From positions 3,782,001 to 3,846,000 of the forward strand of contig NZ_CP087203.1 in assembly GCF_026016325.1 (NCBI RefSeq): 64,000 nt of DNA, given 5' to 3'. Origin of the DNA: Pseudomonas sp. B21-056. Lineage in GTDB: Bacteria > Pseudomonadota > Gammaproteobacteria > Pseudomonadales > Pseudomonadaceae. The position numbers and the translations under genes were made by a program. Shown here one piece after another: positions 36,844-46,539 of this stretch (position 1 is the first letter of the stretch; every line of letters starts with the position of its first letter). Below the pieces are notes generated by a model. The model did not search any database. It saw only the letters and a list, made by a program, of their open reading frames with translations, and was not told where the DNA came from.

Positions 36844-36895
36844 AGGGAATTGACCGGCAAGCTTATGTGTAAGTCCTTCTTCACGAGTCCTTGCC

Positions 36896-38452
36896 ATGTC
36901 CGACTACCTGCTGCAAATGAACGGCATCGTAAAAACCTTCGACGGTGTCAAAGCCCTGAATGGCATCGACATCAAGGTCCGGCCGGGGGAATGCGTCGGC
37001 CTGTGCGGTGAGAACGGCGCCGGCAAATCCACCTTGATGAAAGTCCTTTCGGCGGTCTATCCATACGGCACCTGGGACGGCGAAATCCTCTGGGACGGCC
37101 AGCCGCTCAAGGCACAATCCATCAGCGAAACCGAAGCCGCCGGGATCGTCATCATTCACCAGGAACTGACCCTGGTACCCGACCTGTCGGTGGCCGAAAA
37201 CATCTTCATGGGCCACGAACTGACCCTGCCCGGCGGGCGCATGAACTACCCGGCCATGATCCATCGCGCCGAAGCCTTGATGCGGGAACTCAAGGTGCCA
37301 GACATGAACGTCTCGCTCCCGGTATCGCAGTACGGCGGTGGCTACCAGCAACTGGTGGAAATCGCCAAGGCATTGAACAAACAGGCGCGCCTGCTGATCC
37401 TCGACGAGCCGTCATCGGCCTTGACCCGTTCGGAAATCGAGGTGCTGCTGGACATCATCCGTGACCTCAAGGCCAAGGGTGTTGCCTGTGTCTACATCTC
37501 CCACAAGCTCGATGAAGTGGCGGCGGTGTGCGACACCATCTCGGTGATCCGCGACGGCAAGCACATCGCGACCACCGCCATGGCCGACATGGACATCCCA
37601 CAGATCATCACCCAGATGGTCGGGCGGGAAATGAGCAACCTCTACCCTACCGAACCCCATGACATCGGCGAGGTGATTTTCGAAGCGCGCCACATCACCT
37701 GCTACGACGTCGATAACCCCCGGCGCAAACGGGTCGACGACATTTCGTTCACCCTCAAGTGCGGTGAAATCCTCGGCGTCGCCGGGCTCGTCGGTGCCGG
37801 TCGCACGGAACTGGTGTCGGCGCTGTTCGGTGCCTACCCCGGGCGTCATGAGGGTGAAGTCTGGCTGGATGGGAAGCCGATCGACACCCGCACGCCCCTC
37901 AAGTCGATCCGCGCCGGCCTGTGCATGGTTCCCGAAGACCGCAAGCGCCAAGGGATCATTCCGGACCTGGGCGTCGGCCAGAACATCACCCTTGCCGTGC
38001 TGGAGAATTTCTCGAAGCTGACCCGCATCGACGCCGAAGCCGAACTGGGCAGCATCGACAGGGAAATCTCGCGCATGCATCTGAAGACCGCGAGCCCGTT
38101 CCTGCCGATCACCAGTCTCTCCGGCGGCAACCAGCAAAAAGCCGTGCTGGCGAAGATGCTCCTGACCCAACCCCGCGTGCTGATTCTCGATGAACCCACC
38201 CGTGGCGTGGACGTCGGCGCCAAGTACGAGATCTACAAGCTGATGGGCGCGCTGGCGGCCCAGGGTGTGTCGATCATCATGGTGTCCTCGGAACTGGCCG
38301 AAGTGCTGGGGGTTTCCGACCGCGTGCTGGTGATCGGCGAAGGCCAGTTGCGTGGCGACTTCGTCAACCACGGACTCACCCAGGAACAAGTGCTCGCTGC
38401 TGCGCTCAGCCATCCCGATGGCCATAACAATAATGATCGGAAGTCCGCGTAG
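36896..38452 (+). CDS. xylG: D-xylose ABC transporter ATP-binding protein
   Basis: 518 residues, a double-ATPase sugar importer subunit. First domain: Walker [15 protein letters not shown] near 40, signature [15 protein letters not shown], Walker [12 protein letters not shown]. Second domain: degenerate P-loop [14 protein letters not shown] near 300, signature [15 protein letters not shown], Walker [13 protein letters not shown]. The missing GK-T in the second loop is normal for this family. The stop is directly followed by the xylH ATG. Confidence 0.96.
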   Translation: MSDYLLQMNGIVKTFDGVKALNGIDIKVRPGECVGLCGENGAGKSTLMKVLSAVYPYGTWDGEILWDGQPLKAQSISETEAAGIVIIHQELTLVPDLSVAENIFMGHELTLPGGRMNYPAMIHRAEALMRELKVPDMNVSLPVSQYGGGYQQLVEIAKALNKQARLLILDEPSSALTRSEIEVLLDIIRDLKAKGVACVYISHKLDEVAAVCDTISVIRDGKHIATTAMADMDIPQIITQMVGREMSNLYPTEPHDIGEVIFEARHITCYDVDNPRRKRVDDISFTLKCGEILGVAGLVGAGRTELVSALFGAYPGRHEGEVWLDGKPIDTRTPLKSIRAGLCMVPEDRKRQGIIPDLGVGQNITLAVLENFSKLTRIDAEAELGSIDREISRMHLKTASPFLPITSLSGGNQQKAVLAKMLLTQPRVLILDEPTRGVDVGAKYEIYKLMGALAAQGVSIIMVSSELAEVLGVSDRVLVIGEGQLRGDFVNHGLTQEQVLAAALSHPDGHNNNDRKSA

Positions 38453-39589
38453 ATGAATCAGGTCAAACAACTCTTCACCCGCTACAAAATGCTCGCGCTG
38501 GTGATCGCCGTCGCGATCATCTGGTTGTTCTTCAGTTGGCAGACCGACGGCGGCTTCCTGACCCCGCGCAACCTGTCCAACCTGCTGCGGCAGATGTCCA
38601 TCACCGGGATCCTCGCCTGCGGCATGGTGCTGGTGATCATCAGCGGCGAAATCGATCTGTCGGTGGGCTCATTGCTCGGGCTGCTGGGTGGCCTGGCGGC
38701 GATTCTCGATGTGGTCTATCACATACCTTTGCTTGCGAGTCTTAGCCTTGTTGCCCTGTGCGGCCTGGTCATCGGCCTGGCCAATGGCTTCATGACCGCC
38801 TACCTGCGCATCCCGTCGTTCATCGTGGGGCTGGGCGGCATGCTGGCGTTTCGCGGGATCCTGCTGGGCATTACCGGCGGCACCACCATTGCCCCGGTGT
38901 CGCCGGAGCTGGTCTACGTCGGCCAGGGCTACCTGCCGCAAAGCGTGGGTATAGCGCTGGGCGTGCTGCTGTTCTCCCTCACCCTTTTCCTGACCTGGAA
39001 ACAGCGCCGCAACCGTGCACTCCATGGCCTGGCGGCACACTCCCTGGTGCGTGACGTGCTGCGCGTGGTGGCGATTGGCGCGGTGCTTGCGGGGTTCGTC
39101 CATACCCTCAACAGCTACGACGGCATTCCGGTTCCGGTGCTGCTCCTGCTGGTCCTGCTGGGGGTGTTCAGCTACGTCACCAGCCAGACCGTGTTCGGAC
39201 GACGCGTCTACTCGGTGGGCAGCAATATGGAGGCCACGCGCCTGTCCGGCATTAACGTGCAGGCCGTAAAACTGTGGATCTTCGGCATCATGGGCGTGAT
39301 GTGCGCCCTCGCCGGCCTGGTCAACACCGCACGCCTGGCAGCCGGCTCACCCTCGGCCGGCAACATGGGCGAACTCGACGCCATCGCCGCCTGCTTCATC
39401 GGCGGCACCTCCATGCGCGGCGGCTCGGGCACTGTCTATGGCGCTCTTCTTGGCGCGCTGGTCATTACCAGCCTGGACAACGGCATGTCGATGCTCGACG
39501 TCGACAGCTACTGGCAGATGATCGTCAAGGGCAGCATTCTGGTGCTGGCGGTTTGGGTGGACGTGAGTACCCGGGTGGGGCGGCGTTGA
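38453..39589 (+). CDS. xylH: D-xylose ABC transporter permease
   Basis: 378 residues with about ten membrane helices. BPD_transp_2 hallmarks are visible: NLLRQMSITGILACGMVLVI, SGEIDLSVGSLLGLLGGLAA, GLANGFMTAYLRIPSFIVGL and IGGTSMRGGSGTVYGALLGA. It forms the membrane channel for XylFG. It starts immediately after the xylG stop and is the last gene of the cluster. Confidence 0.96.
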   Translation: MNQVKQLFTRYKMLALVIAVAIIWLFFSWQTDGGFLTPRNLSNLLRQMSITGILACGMVLVIISGEIDLSVGSLLGLLGGLAAILDVVYHIPLLASLSLVALCGLVIGLANGFMTAYLRIPSFIVGLGGMLAFRGILLGITGGTTIAPVSPELVYVGQGYLPQSVGIALGVLLFSLTLFLTWKQRRNRALHGLAAHSLVRDVLRVVAIGAVLAGFVHTLNSYDGIPVPVLLLLVLLGVFSYVTSQTVFGRRVYSVGSNMEATRLSGINVQAVKLWIFGIMGVMCALAGLVNTARLAAGSPSAGNMGELDAIAACFIGGTSMRGGSGTVYGALLGALVITSLDNGMSMLDVDSYWQMIVKGSILVLAVWVDVSTRVGRR

Positions 39590-39990
39590 TGGGGGCCTAG
39601 CCTTCTGAAAATCTTGTAGGAATTCTCCACCCGTGGCGAGGGAGCTTGCTCCCGCTGGGGTGCAAAGTAGATGAACTTGTGGCGAGGGGATTTAGCGAAA
39701 CGTCGCACCGCCCCGCTGGGGCGCGAAGCGCCCCCAAAACCTGAGCATGCGGTGTGTCAGACGGGTTGAGGGGGGCTGCTTCGCAGCCCAGCGGGGATAA
39801 ATCCCCTCGCCACAATGAATCGGGCCAAGTCTAAGTCAACAGCATTGTCCCCTGACGAGAAGATTCAGCGAAACGTCGCACCGCCCCGCTGGCTCATGCG
39901 GAACAAGGGGAATATCTGGTCTATAGTTTCCCTCTAATCAATTGATGTTTTTTTCGCACGGACGCGCCGGTGTCATTCAGGGAGCACATC
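39590..39990. repeat. Intergenic region with second-family extragenic repeats and promoter of the GGDEF-EAL gene
   Basis: A 401-base gap. GTGGCGAGGGAGCTTGCTCC (39633-39652) and its relatives near 39681 and 39765-39815 form hairpins (GGGGCTGCTTCGCAGCCC-like) typical of Pseudomonas intergenic repeats. The phrase AGCGAAACGTCGCACCGCCC occurs twice (39694 and 39868). A TCTATAGTTTCCC element (39920-39932) lies 58 bases before the next start. Confidence 0.65.
39920..39932 (+). promoter_or_regulatory. Conserved TCTATAGTTTCCC element (possible -10 region)
   Basis: The 13-base element includes TATAGT, close to a sigma-70 -10 box, but no -35 is clear. An identical element in the correct orientation lies upstream of the histidine kinase that shares this gene's sensor module (46227-46239). 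Confidence 0.4.
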
Positions 39991-42363
39991 ATGTCGATCC
40001 AACGGACAAGTGGACTGAGACTGGCTCCCGGTATCACGGCATCCGCAGATACGACCGCCAAGGAAACGAGCCCTGCCTTCCGGTATGGGCTCGGCCACCT
40101 CAGGGAAGCCTATATCCTGCTTCCGCTGTTGTCCGTCCTGCTCCTGCTTGCCCTCTGGTCCGCCACCCTGTACCTCATCAAGGTCGAACAGACCCGTGCC
40201 CAGCGCAACGCAGCAACGGTCAGCCAGGAAATCGGCGCCACGTACGAAGCGCAGATACTGCGTGCGGTGCGTGAGATCGACCAGACCCTCAAGCTCGTCA
40301 AATACACCTACGAGGCCGAGGGCGAGCGCAACCCGCTGCCCCGGCTCAAGGAGCGGGCGCTGCTGCCACCATCGCTGCTGTTCGATGTCAGCGTGGTCAA
40401 CGCCGACGCCAAGCTGATCGCCAGCACCCGGGCGAACGAAACGGGACCTGCCAGCGACCCGGATGAGCTGCGGACACTGCGCAACAACGATACGCTGCTG
40501 ATCAGCCGCCCCTGGAAGGACCCTTTGACCGGGGAGTGGCGCTTGCGCTTCAGCCGTCGCCTCAACGCCTCGGATGGCTTGTTTTCGGGTGTCGCCAGGG
40601 TCGACGTCGATGCCGCATATTTCACCAGCAGTTACGACGCCGCGAAACTCGGTGACCGGGGCGTGCTCGGGCTGCTGGGCACCGACGGCGTTTTCCGGGT
40701 GCGGCGCACCGGGGAATCGATCCGGGCTGGCGATGCAGTCGACTACGGGGCGCTGGTCCCGGACAGCGAGGACATCCAGACATTGCTGCTGACCAATAGC
40801 TGGGACGGGGTGCGGCGCTATACCAGTGTCCGTCAGCTCTATGACCTGCCCCTGGCGGTGATTGTCGGCTTGTCCGAAGAAGAACAACTGATTGCGGTGA
40901 ACCGGCAAGCCCAGACCTACCTGCGGCGAACGGCCGGGGCCAGCCTGTTGCTGGTGCTCCTGGCCGGCCTGCTGAGCCGGATGAGCTGGCAGCTTGCGCA
41001 AAGCCGGCTACAGGCCGCCGAAGCCAAGGTGGCCTATGCCGAACGCGTCGAATACCTCGCCTATCACGACGCCCTCACGGCGCTGCCCAATCGCAGCCTG
41101 TTCAGCAAACTGTTGATTCAACACATCCGCGAAGCCAATCGTTACCAGCGACAAATGGCCGTGCTGTTCCTTGACCTTGACCGTTTCAAACAAATCAACG
41201 ACACCCTCGGCCATGATGCCGGCGACCAGTTGCTGCAAGAAGTCGCAAACCGCCTCAAGGCCTGCCTGCGCGAGAGCGATATCGTTGCCCGGCTGGGCGG
41301 TGACGAATTTGTGGTGTTGCTGCCACAACTGTCGGATGAAAAGTATGTGGCGACCACCGCCCAGAAGATCCTTGCGGCGATTGCCCGGCCCTTCAATCTT
41401 CGAGGGCAGGAGTTTCGTGTCACCGCCAGCATCGGTATCAGCCTCTTTGCCCGGGACGGCCTGGACGAACAGACCCTGAAGAAAAACGCCGATATCGCGA
41501 TGTACCAGGCCAAGCAACAAGGGAAAAACACCTTCCAGTTCTACTCCGAGAAACTGAACGCGGAGTCGTTGGAACGGCAGACCCTGGAACTGGGCCTGCG
41601 TCATGCACTGGAGCGCAATGAGTTCCGGCTGCACTACCAGGCCAAGCGGGACATTCGCGGTGGCCAGATCACCGGCATGGAAGCCCTTCTGCGCTGGGAA
41701 CATCCTGACCTGGGGCTGGTGGCGCCCATGCAGTTCATCCCGGTGGCCGAAGAAACCGGCCTGATCGTGCCCATCGGCAAGTGGGTGCTCAGGACTGTGT
41801 GCGAGCAGAACGTGGCCTGGCAACAACAGGGCCTGCCGCACCTGTGCATCGCTGTGAACCTGACGGCCCGTCAGTTTGTCGATGAACATCTCTTGAGCGA
41901 CCTTGCGACGATACTGGCAGACACCGGCATGGACGCCCACCTGCTGGAGCTGGAGATCACCGAAAGCCTGCTCATGCAGGATGTGCGGAAAACCCTGCAG
42001 GTACTGACCGGACTCAAGGAACTGAATATCCGGATCGCCATCGATGACTTCGGCATTGGTTACTCTTCGCTCTCGGCGCTCAAACAGTTCCCGCTCGACT
42101 CGATCAAGATCGATCGCTCATTCATCCGCGATGTCACCAGCGTGGCGGAAGACAAAGCCTTGACCGAGGCCATCATCACCATGGGCCGGAGCCTCAGCCT
42201 GACCGTGGTTGCCCAGGGCGTGGAAACCAAGGAGCAAGCCGATTTCCTGCGGGACAATGCCTGCGACGAATTCCAGGGGTTCTACTTCAACAAGCCGGTA
42301 CCTGCCGATCAGTTCAAGACATTGCTGCAAACACAGGCAGCACGCCCCGCCACAGACGTGTAG
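39991..42363 (+). CDS. Sensor diguanylate cyclase/phosphodiesterase (Cache-like sensor, GGDEF-EAL)
   Basis: 790 residues. Helix at about 35-57 (LLPLLSVLLLLALWSATLYL), a periplasmic Cache-like sensor at about 60-315, a second helix near 318-340, then GGDEF (ARLGGDEFVVLL) and EAL (GMEALLRWEHP, DFGIGYSSLSALKQFP). Both catalytic motifs look intact, so it could make or degrade c-di-GMP. ATG 39991 has GGAG six bases upstream. Its first 345 residues are nearly the same as those of the kinase at 44234-46123. Confidence 0.92.
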   Translation: MSIQRTSGLRLAPGITASADTTAKETSPAFRYGLGHLREAYILLPLLSVLLLLALWSATLYLIKVEQTRAQRNAATVSQEIGATYEAQILRAVREIDQTLKLVKYTYEAEGERNPLPRLKERALLPPSLLFDVSVVNADAKLIASTRANETGPASDPDELRTLRNNDTLLISRPWKDPLTGEWRLRFSRRLNASDGLFSGVARVDVDAAYFTSSYDAAKLGDRGVLGLLGTDGVFRVRRTGESIRAGDAVDYGALVPDSEDIQTLLLTNSWDGVRRYTSVRQLYDLPLAVIVGLSEEEQLIAVNRQAQTYLRRTAGASLLLVLLAGLLSRMSWQLAQSRLQAAEAKVAYAERVEYLAYHDALTALPNRSLFSKLLIQHIREANRYQRQMAVLFLDLDRFKQINDTLGHDAGDQLLQEVANRLKACLRESDIVARLGGDEFVVLLPQLSDEKYVATTAQKILAAIARPFNLRGQEFRVTASIGISLFARDGLDEQTLKKNADIAMYQAKQQGKNTFQFYSEKLNAESLERQTLELGLRHALERNEFRLHYQAKRDIRGGQITGMEALLRWEHPDLGLVAPMQFIPVAEETGLIVPIGKWVLRTVCEQNVAWQQQGLPHLCIAVNLTARQFVDEHLLSDLATILADTGMDAHLLELEITESLLMQDVRKTLQVLTGLKELNIRIAIDDFGIGYSSLSALKQFPLDSIKIDRSFIRDVTSVAEDKALTEAIITMGRSLSLTVVAQGVETKEQADFLRDNACDEFQGFYFNKPVPADQFKTLLQTQAARPATDV

Positions 42364-42367
42364 GTGC

Positions 42368-42805
42368 TCATTGCGGATCGGACGGCAAGACCCTGACGCT
42401 GCCATCCACTTCACGCGCATCGATGTAGCCGATGGCAGCGGGATTGCCGGCGACATGTTTCTTCACTTCCGCCCCGTTTGAAACCGTCTCCGGAGGCTGG
42501 CCCCGACCGGTAAAAATGATCTTCGACCAGTGCGTCTTGAGTTGCGCGGCGGATTTGCCGGTGTAGGTGGTGTAGAACTCATCGCGAACAGCGGAGCCTT
42601 CAGGCAAGTCGATCGGAATGGCCTGTCCGCCCTCGGGAAAACGACTGGTCTTGCCGAGGAAAATATTCGCCACCTGGTTATCCGCCAGGTTTTTTACCGG
42701 GCTGGTCGCCGAGACGACCACCACCACATCAGCCATGACGAACGTGCTGGCTGCATACAAGGTCATTCCTGCCACGGCGCGTCCGGTGCGCTTGAGAAAC
42801 CGCAT
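42368..42805 (-). CDS. Small PstS-like periplasmic phosphate-binding-type protein
   Basis: 145 residues with an N-terminal signal (AGMTLYAASTFVMA). The fold pieces are those of short PstS-like proteins: VVVVVSATSPVKNL, ANIFLGKTSRFPEGGQAIPI, FTGRGQPPETVSNGAEVKKH and GNPAAIGYIDAREV. It is about half the length of true PstS and lacks transporter partners. ATG 42805 has GAGG six bases upstream, preferred over ATG 42817. It follows the porin gene closely, suggesting an outer membrane plus periplasm partnership. Confidence 0.82.
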   Translation of the reverse strand: MRFLKRTGRAVAGMTLYAASTFVMADVVVVVSATSPVKNLADNQVANIFLGKTSRFPEGGQAIPIDLPEGSAVRDEFYTTYTGKSAAQLKTHWSKIIFTGRGQPPETVSNGAEVKKHVAGNPAAIGYIDAREVDGSVRVLPSDPQ

Positions 42806-42816
42806 GATCGGCCTCA

Positions 42817-44055
42817 TCAGAAGACAAAATCGACAGCGAGGCTGAGCACGCTGAACGAACCGCCCGGCTCGAAACCCGGCTGGAAATTGGTCAGCGGGCC
42901 CGTCGTGTTATCACCCAGGCGCGTGTGGTCGTACTGCAATTTGGCATCCATGTTTTTCGTGAAATCCCAGCGTACACCAAGAGACAGGGTTTGCTGGCGG
43001 GTGCCGGAGCCCAGGACGGCGTTGAGCGTCCCGTTGAGTTCCCCCGCTGCATCTGCCAGGTCCGGTGGCAGCGTTGATGCGTCCAGCCCGTCGGTGGACG
43101 TTGCGCTCAGCGTTTTTGACCGCGCGTAGGTGACATAGGGCGTGAACGCGTTGATCCGGTATCCGCTACTGACGTACCAGGCACTCATCTCGCCAAACAC
43201 CGCATGGCTGTTGAAATGCCCCCATTCGCCCATGACGAACCAGTCGCCGGGATCATAGATGGCCCCGACGCCGACGAAATTGAAGTCCTTGCCCTTGGTG
43301 TCGTAGCGGTCGGCGATGGCGTTGCCTTCTTCGCCGAACTGCCGGAAACCATCAAAGAGCGGATTGAACGGCTCGTAGGTCAAGCGCGTGTGCTGATAGG
43401 TGATGCGCGTGGTCAGGGCACCGTATTCGGTCAGGTTGGAAACGCCCCACGAGCCCCTGGCCCGGGTCTCGCCCCCGTCATTGGGCATGCGGACCGTGCT
43501 CTGCCCGACGTTGCCTTGCACGGTATTGATGATATCGCCCATGTGCAGCCTGTAGCTGATGTCCATGCCATCGGTCGCGGTGACGGGGATCATGCTGTAG
43601 ACCTCCCCCGGTGGACGCACCCAGGGAAGCGTGTAGCCGACTTTGCGGGTGTCGGAGAACAGGAAGGCCGGCTGCACCGTGCGGCCGATACGCAGGCTGA
43701 AATCGGGCGTGACCTGATACTTGAAGTTCGCCCATTCGACGTAGGGACGGTAGCTGTTGTCGTAACGCTGCTCCGAAATCACCTGCACCACCGCCGAGAG
43801 TTCCGGGGTGAAGCGTGCCGTCACTTGCGCACCGATCAGGCTGTCGACATCGGCACTCCAATTGCGCGCGTGTCCGGCGCCGTTGGGCTTGTAGATGCTG
43901 GAGGTGTAATCGGCTTTCTTCTCGCTGGAATGAACCACGCCTACCGTGCCGAAACTGCTCACGGAAAACGTCGGCCCATTGGCGTCGGCGGCGTTTGCCG
44001 TGCAGGCATACAGCGTCATCAGGGCCAGGGTCAGCGGATGGAGTCTGGGCGCCAT
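42817..44055 (-). CDS. Outer-membrane porin-like beta-barrel protein
   Basis: About 412 residues with signal peptide (LALMTLYACTANA) and alternating beta strands rich in Tyr/Gly (RYDNSYRPYVEWANFKYQ, RYDTKGKDFNFVGVGAIYDP, LSLGVRWDFTKNMDAKLQYD). It closes with LSLAVDFVF, a barrel ending in Phe. The likely start is ATG 44055; an ATG at 44091 would add 12 residues. Paired with the PstS-like gene downstream; substrate unknown. Confidence 0.8.
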   Translation of the reverse strand: MAPRLHPLTLALMTLYACTANAADANGPTFSVSSFGTVGVVHSSEKKADYTSSIYKPNGAGHARNWSADVDSLIGAQVTARFTPELSAVVQVISEQRYDNSYRPYVEWANFKYQVTPDFSLRIGRTVQPAFLFSDTRKVGYTLPWVRPPGEVYSMIPVTATDGMDISYRLHMGDIINTVQGNVGQSTVRMPNDGGETRARGSWGVSNLTEYGALTTRITYQHTRLTYEPFNPLFDGFRQFGEEGNAIADRYDTKGKDFNFVGVGAIYDPGDWFVMGEWGHFNSHAVFGEMSAWYVSSGYRINAFTPYVTYARSKTLSATSTDGLDASTLPPDLADAAGELNGTLNAVLGSGTRQQTLSLGVRWDFTKNMDAKLQYDHTRLGDNTTGPLTNFQPGFEPGGSFSVLSLAVDFVF

Positions 44056-44100
44056 GGAGTCAGTGTAGCCTCGACAGGAGAACCCACCCATCCAGGCAGG

Positions 44101-44241
44101 CTAACGCGCTGGGACCTTGTTCGAGATTGCCTGAAGGGTTGCCTGAAGGAATTGCCACCATTCGTTCCAGTCCTTATGACGCCGGCTCAATACCATGAGC
44201 GAATTGTAGACGACATAATCCAGCGTGCCCGGATCATGCAA
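44101..44241 (-). CDS. Possible small open frame after the histidine kinase
   Basis: A 46-codon frame from TTG 44239-44241, overlapping the kinase stop in another frame. It contains DPGTLDYVVYNSLMVLSRRH and KDWNEWWQFLQATLQAISNK, which has helix-like composition. It may be a small coupled protein or the remnant of a lost gene. No family recognised and the start is weak. Confidence 0.3.
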   Translation of the reverse strand: MHDPGTLDYVVYNSLMVLSRRHKDWNEWWQFLQATLQAISNKVPAR

Positions 44242-46123
44242 GGGTCGCCTGGCCCACCCCCTTGATGGGCAACTCCAGAGTAAACGTGGCGCCCTGCCCC
44301 GGCCCCTCGCTCTGGACCCTCAGCACACCGCCCATTTCCATCGCCGCCAAGACACAACTGTGCAAGCCGAACCCATGGCCCTCTTTGCGAGTGGTGAAGC
44401 CATGGGCAAAAATTCGCGTCAGATTTTCTTCGGCAATCCCTTCCCCATTGTCGATCACCTGGATGATCAGCTTCTGCTCCGGCGTCAGCTCGGTATGAAG
44501 CGTAATCAGCGGCTGTCGATCCGACATGTTGACCATCGCACCGCTGGCATTCTTGATCAGGTTGACCAGGATCATCAGCACTCGATGCTTGTCCAGTTGC
44601 ACGGCGGGCATTGCGGAAAAATCCTTCTGCACCGTGACCCGGCGGGCCGTGATGATGCCGGCGTTCATGCGCAACGCGTCCTCGATCAACGGCTCGATCT
44701 GGACGCTCTCGCAGAGACTGGAAACGCCCGAGTAGGACTGCTGGGCCGCGACCACTTCCTTGATGTGATCGATGCTCTTGGCCAGTTGCTCCAGTTCATC
44801 GGACATGCTTTTCTGTTCGACAGCCAAGGCTTCCGTCACCTGATTCAGATACCCCGGCAGCAGCTTGCCCTTATCGTCTTCAGAGAGGAACTGGCCCAGG
44901 TCCGCAGCATGCTGGTTCATCAACTGCATCGCCTTGCTCAACCCCAAGGCCTTGCTGGTGCGCAGCTTTTGCGTCAGCACTTCGGCGGAGACATTCACGC
45001 TGTTGAGCACGTTCCCGACATTGTGCAAGACGTTGGTAGCGATCTCGGCCATGCCGGCCTGACGGGCTACCGCCACCAGTTGCGTCTGGGCCTCGGCGGT
45101 GCGCAAACGGCTTTGTGCGAGCTGCCAGCTCATCCGGCTCAGCAACGCCACCAGAAACACCAGCAGCAGGCTGCCTCCTGCGGCCCGCCACTGATAGGTG
45201 TGGGCTTGCCCGGTCACGGCGGCCAGTTGTTCCTCCTCGGATAACCCGACAATCACCGCCAGGGGCAGGTCGTAGAGCTGACGGGCACTGGTGTAGCGCC
45301 GCACACCGTCCCAACTGTTGGTCAACAGTTGCGCCTGGGTGTCCTCGCTGTCCGGGACCAACGCCGCATAATCGACCGCATCGCCGGCCTCGATCGACTC
45401 CCCGGTGCGCCGCACCCGAAAGACGCCATCGGTGCCCAACAGCCCGAGCACACCCTGGTCCCCCAGTTTCGAGGTGTCATAACTGCTGGCGAAATACGCC
45501 GCATCGACCTCGACCCTGGCGACACCCGAGAAGGAGCCATCCGGCGCGTCGAGCCGACGGCTGAAACGCAGCCGCCATTCATCCGTCGAAGGGTCTTTCC
45601 AGGGGTGGCTGATCAACAGCGTGTCGTTGTTGCGCAACGTTCGCAGCTCATCCGGGTCGCTGATCGGTCCCGTTTCGTTCGCCCGAGTGCTGGCCACCAG
45701 CTTTGCGTCGGCATTGACCACGCTCACATCAAACAACAGGGCCGGCGGCAACAACGCCCGCTCCTTGAGCCGGGGCAGCGGATTGCGCTTACCCTCGGCC
45801 TCGTAGGTGTATTTGACGAGCTTGAGGGTCTGATCGATTTCGTGAACCGCCCGCAACATCTGCGCTTCGTAGGTGGCGCTGATCTCCTGGCTGACCGTGG
45901 CGGCGTTGTACCTGGCACGCCCCAGCTCACTGTTGATGAGGTAGAACGTCGTCATCCAGATCGCCAGCAACAGCAGAACCGCCAGCAACGGGAACAGCAC
46001 GTAGGCTTCCTTGATATGACCCAGCCCACGCCGAAAAAACCGCCCCATGGCCCCGGACGCTGTGTCCGTTGACGGGGTGATACCGGAGGCCAACCTCAGT
46101 CCATCTGGCCGTTGAAACAACAT
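44234..46123 (-). CDS. Membrane sensor histidine kinase sharing the sensor of the GGDEF-EAL protein
   Basis: 629 residues. Helix at about 35-57, periplasmic Cache-like sensor (about 60-315), second helix near 318-340, then a kinase core. The H box is ATNVLHNVGNVLNSVNVSAE with His near 366; then LVNLIKNASGAM (N box), IDNGEGI (G1), FTTRKEGHGFGLHSC (G2). ATG 46123 has GGAG six bases upstream, like the GGDEF-EAL gene. No response-regulator gene is adjacent. The porin and PstS-like genes lie downstream on the same strand. Confidence 0.9.
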   Translation of the reverse strand: MLFQRPDGLRLASGITPSTDTASGAMGRFFRRGLGHIKEAYVLFPLLAVLLLLAIWMTTFYLINSELGRARYNAATVSQEISATYEAQMLRAVHEIDQTLKLVKYTYEAEGKRNPLPRLKERALLPPALLFDVSVVNADAKLVASTRANETGPISDPDELRTLRNNDTLLISHPWKDPSTDEWRLRFSRRLDAPDGSFSGVARVEVDAAYFASSYDTSKLGDQGVLGLLGTDGVFRVRRTGESIEAGDAVDYAALVPDSEDTQAQLLTNSWDGVRRYTSARQLYDLPLAVIVGLSEEEQLAAVTGQAHTYQWRAAGGSLLLVFLVALLSRMSWQLAQSRLRTAEAQTQLVAVARQAGMAEIATNVLHNVGNVLNSVNVSAEVLTQKLRTSKALGLSKAMQLMNQHAADLGQFLSEDDKGKLLPGYLNQVTEALAVEQKSMSDELEQLAKSIDHIKEVVAAQQSYSGVSSLCESVQIEPLIEDALRMNAGIITARRVTVQKDFSAMPAVQLDKHRVLMILVNLIKNASGAMVNMSDRQPLITLHTELTPEQKLIIQVIDNGEGIAEENLTRIFAHGFTTRKEGHGFGLHSCVLAAMEMGGVLRVQSEGPGQGATFTLELPIKGVGQATLA

Positions 46124-46226
46124 GCTGTGCTCCCTGCGTTGTATCAGCACTTCAGGTTAGCGGGCACCCAGGCGATGCCAGGAACTCTTGCGGCGTCCAT
46201 GCGAGGCAGGTTGCCGATGGGTTTGG

Positions 46227-46239
46227 GGGAAACTATAGA
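46227..46239 (-). promoter_or_regulatory. Conserved TCTATAGTTTCCC element before the histidine kinase
   Basis: Identical 13 bases to 39920-39932, here about 104 bases before the kinase ATG. The shared element suggests that the duplication of the sensor module carried its upstream control sequence. Confidence 0.4.
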
Positions 46240-46395
46240 TCACAAATTCGGTGGGCGAGCCCGGTTCTGGTCATCGAACCTGGACTCCGGAAAGACCGCA
46301 CCACCCTGTGGCGAGGGAGCTTGCTCCCGCTCGACTGCGCAGCAGTCGCGTTCTTTGGCTGGTCCTACGCAACCCTTAGCCAATGCCAACAGGAG

Positions 46396-46412
46396 GTAGG
46401 CCGAAATCCTAC
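46396..46412. promoter_or_regulatory. Putative operator dyad e
   Basis: GTAGGCCGAAATCCTAC, an exact five-base inverted repeat with a seven-base centre, close in sequence to the site at 11607-11623. Confidence 0.35.
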
Positions 46413-46539
46413 GTGAAGGTCGGAAAGTGGAGGCTTGTGGTGCTTTGAGAGGGAGGCCAGTATTTGCTCGTCGCCTAAATGGCGGCCAGGTTTGGCGACC
46501 TGAACAACAGAGAGTCATCCATTCACCGAGGCTCTTAAT

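Larger units (their letters stand above)
46124..46539. promoter_or_regulatory. Divergent control region between histidine kinase and DUF3077 gene
   Basis: A 416-base gap. The kinase side holds TCTATAGTTTCCC on the minus strand (46227-46239). A second-family extragenic repeat lies at 46308-46350 (GTGGCGAGGGAGCTTGCTCC and a GACTGCGCAGCAGTC hairpin). The dyad GTAGGCCGAAATCCTAC is at 46396-46412. No gene supported. Confidence 0.5.
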
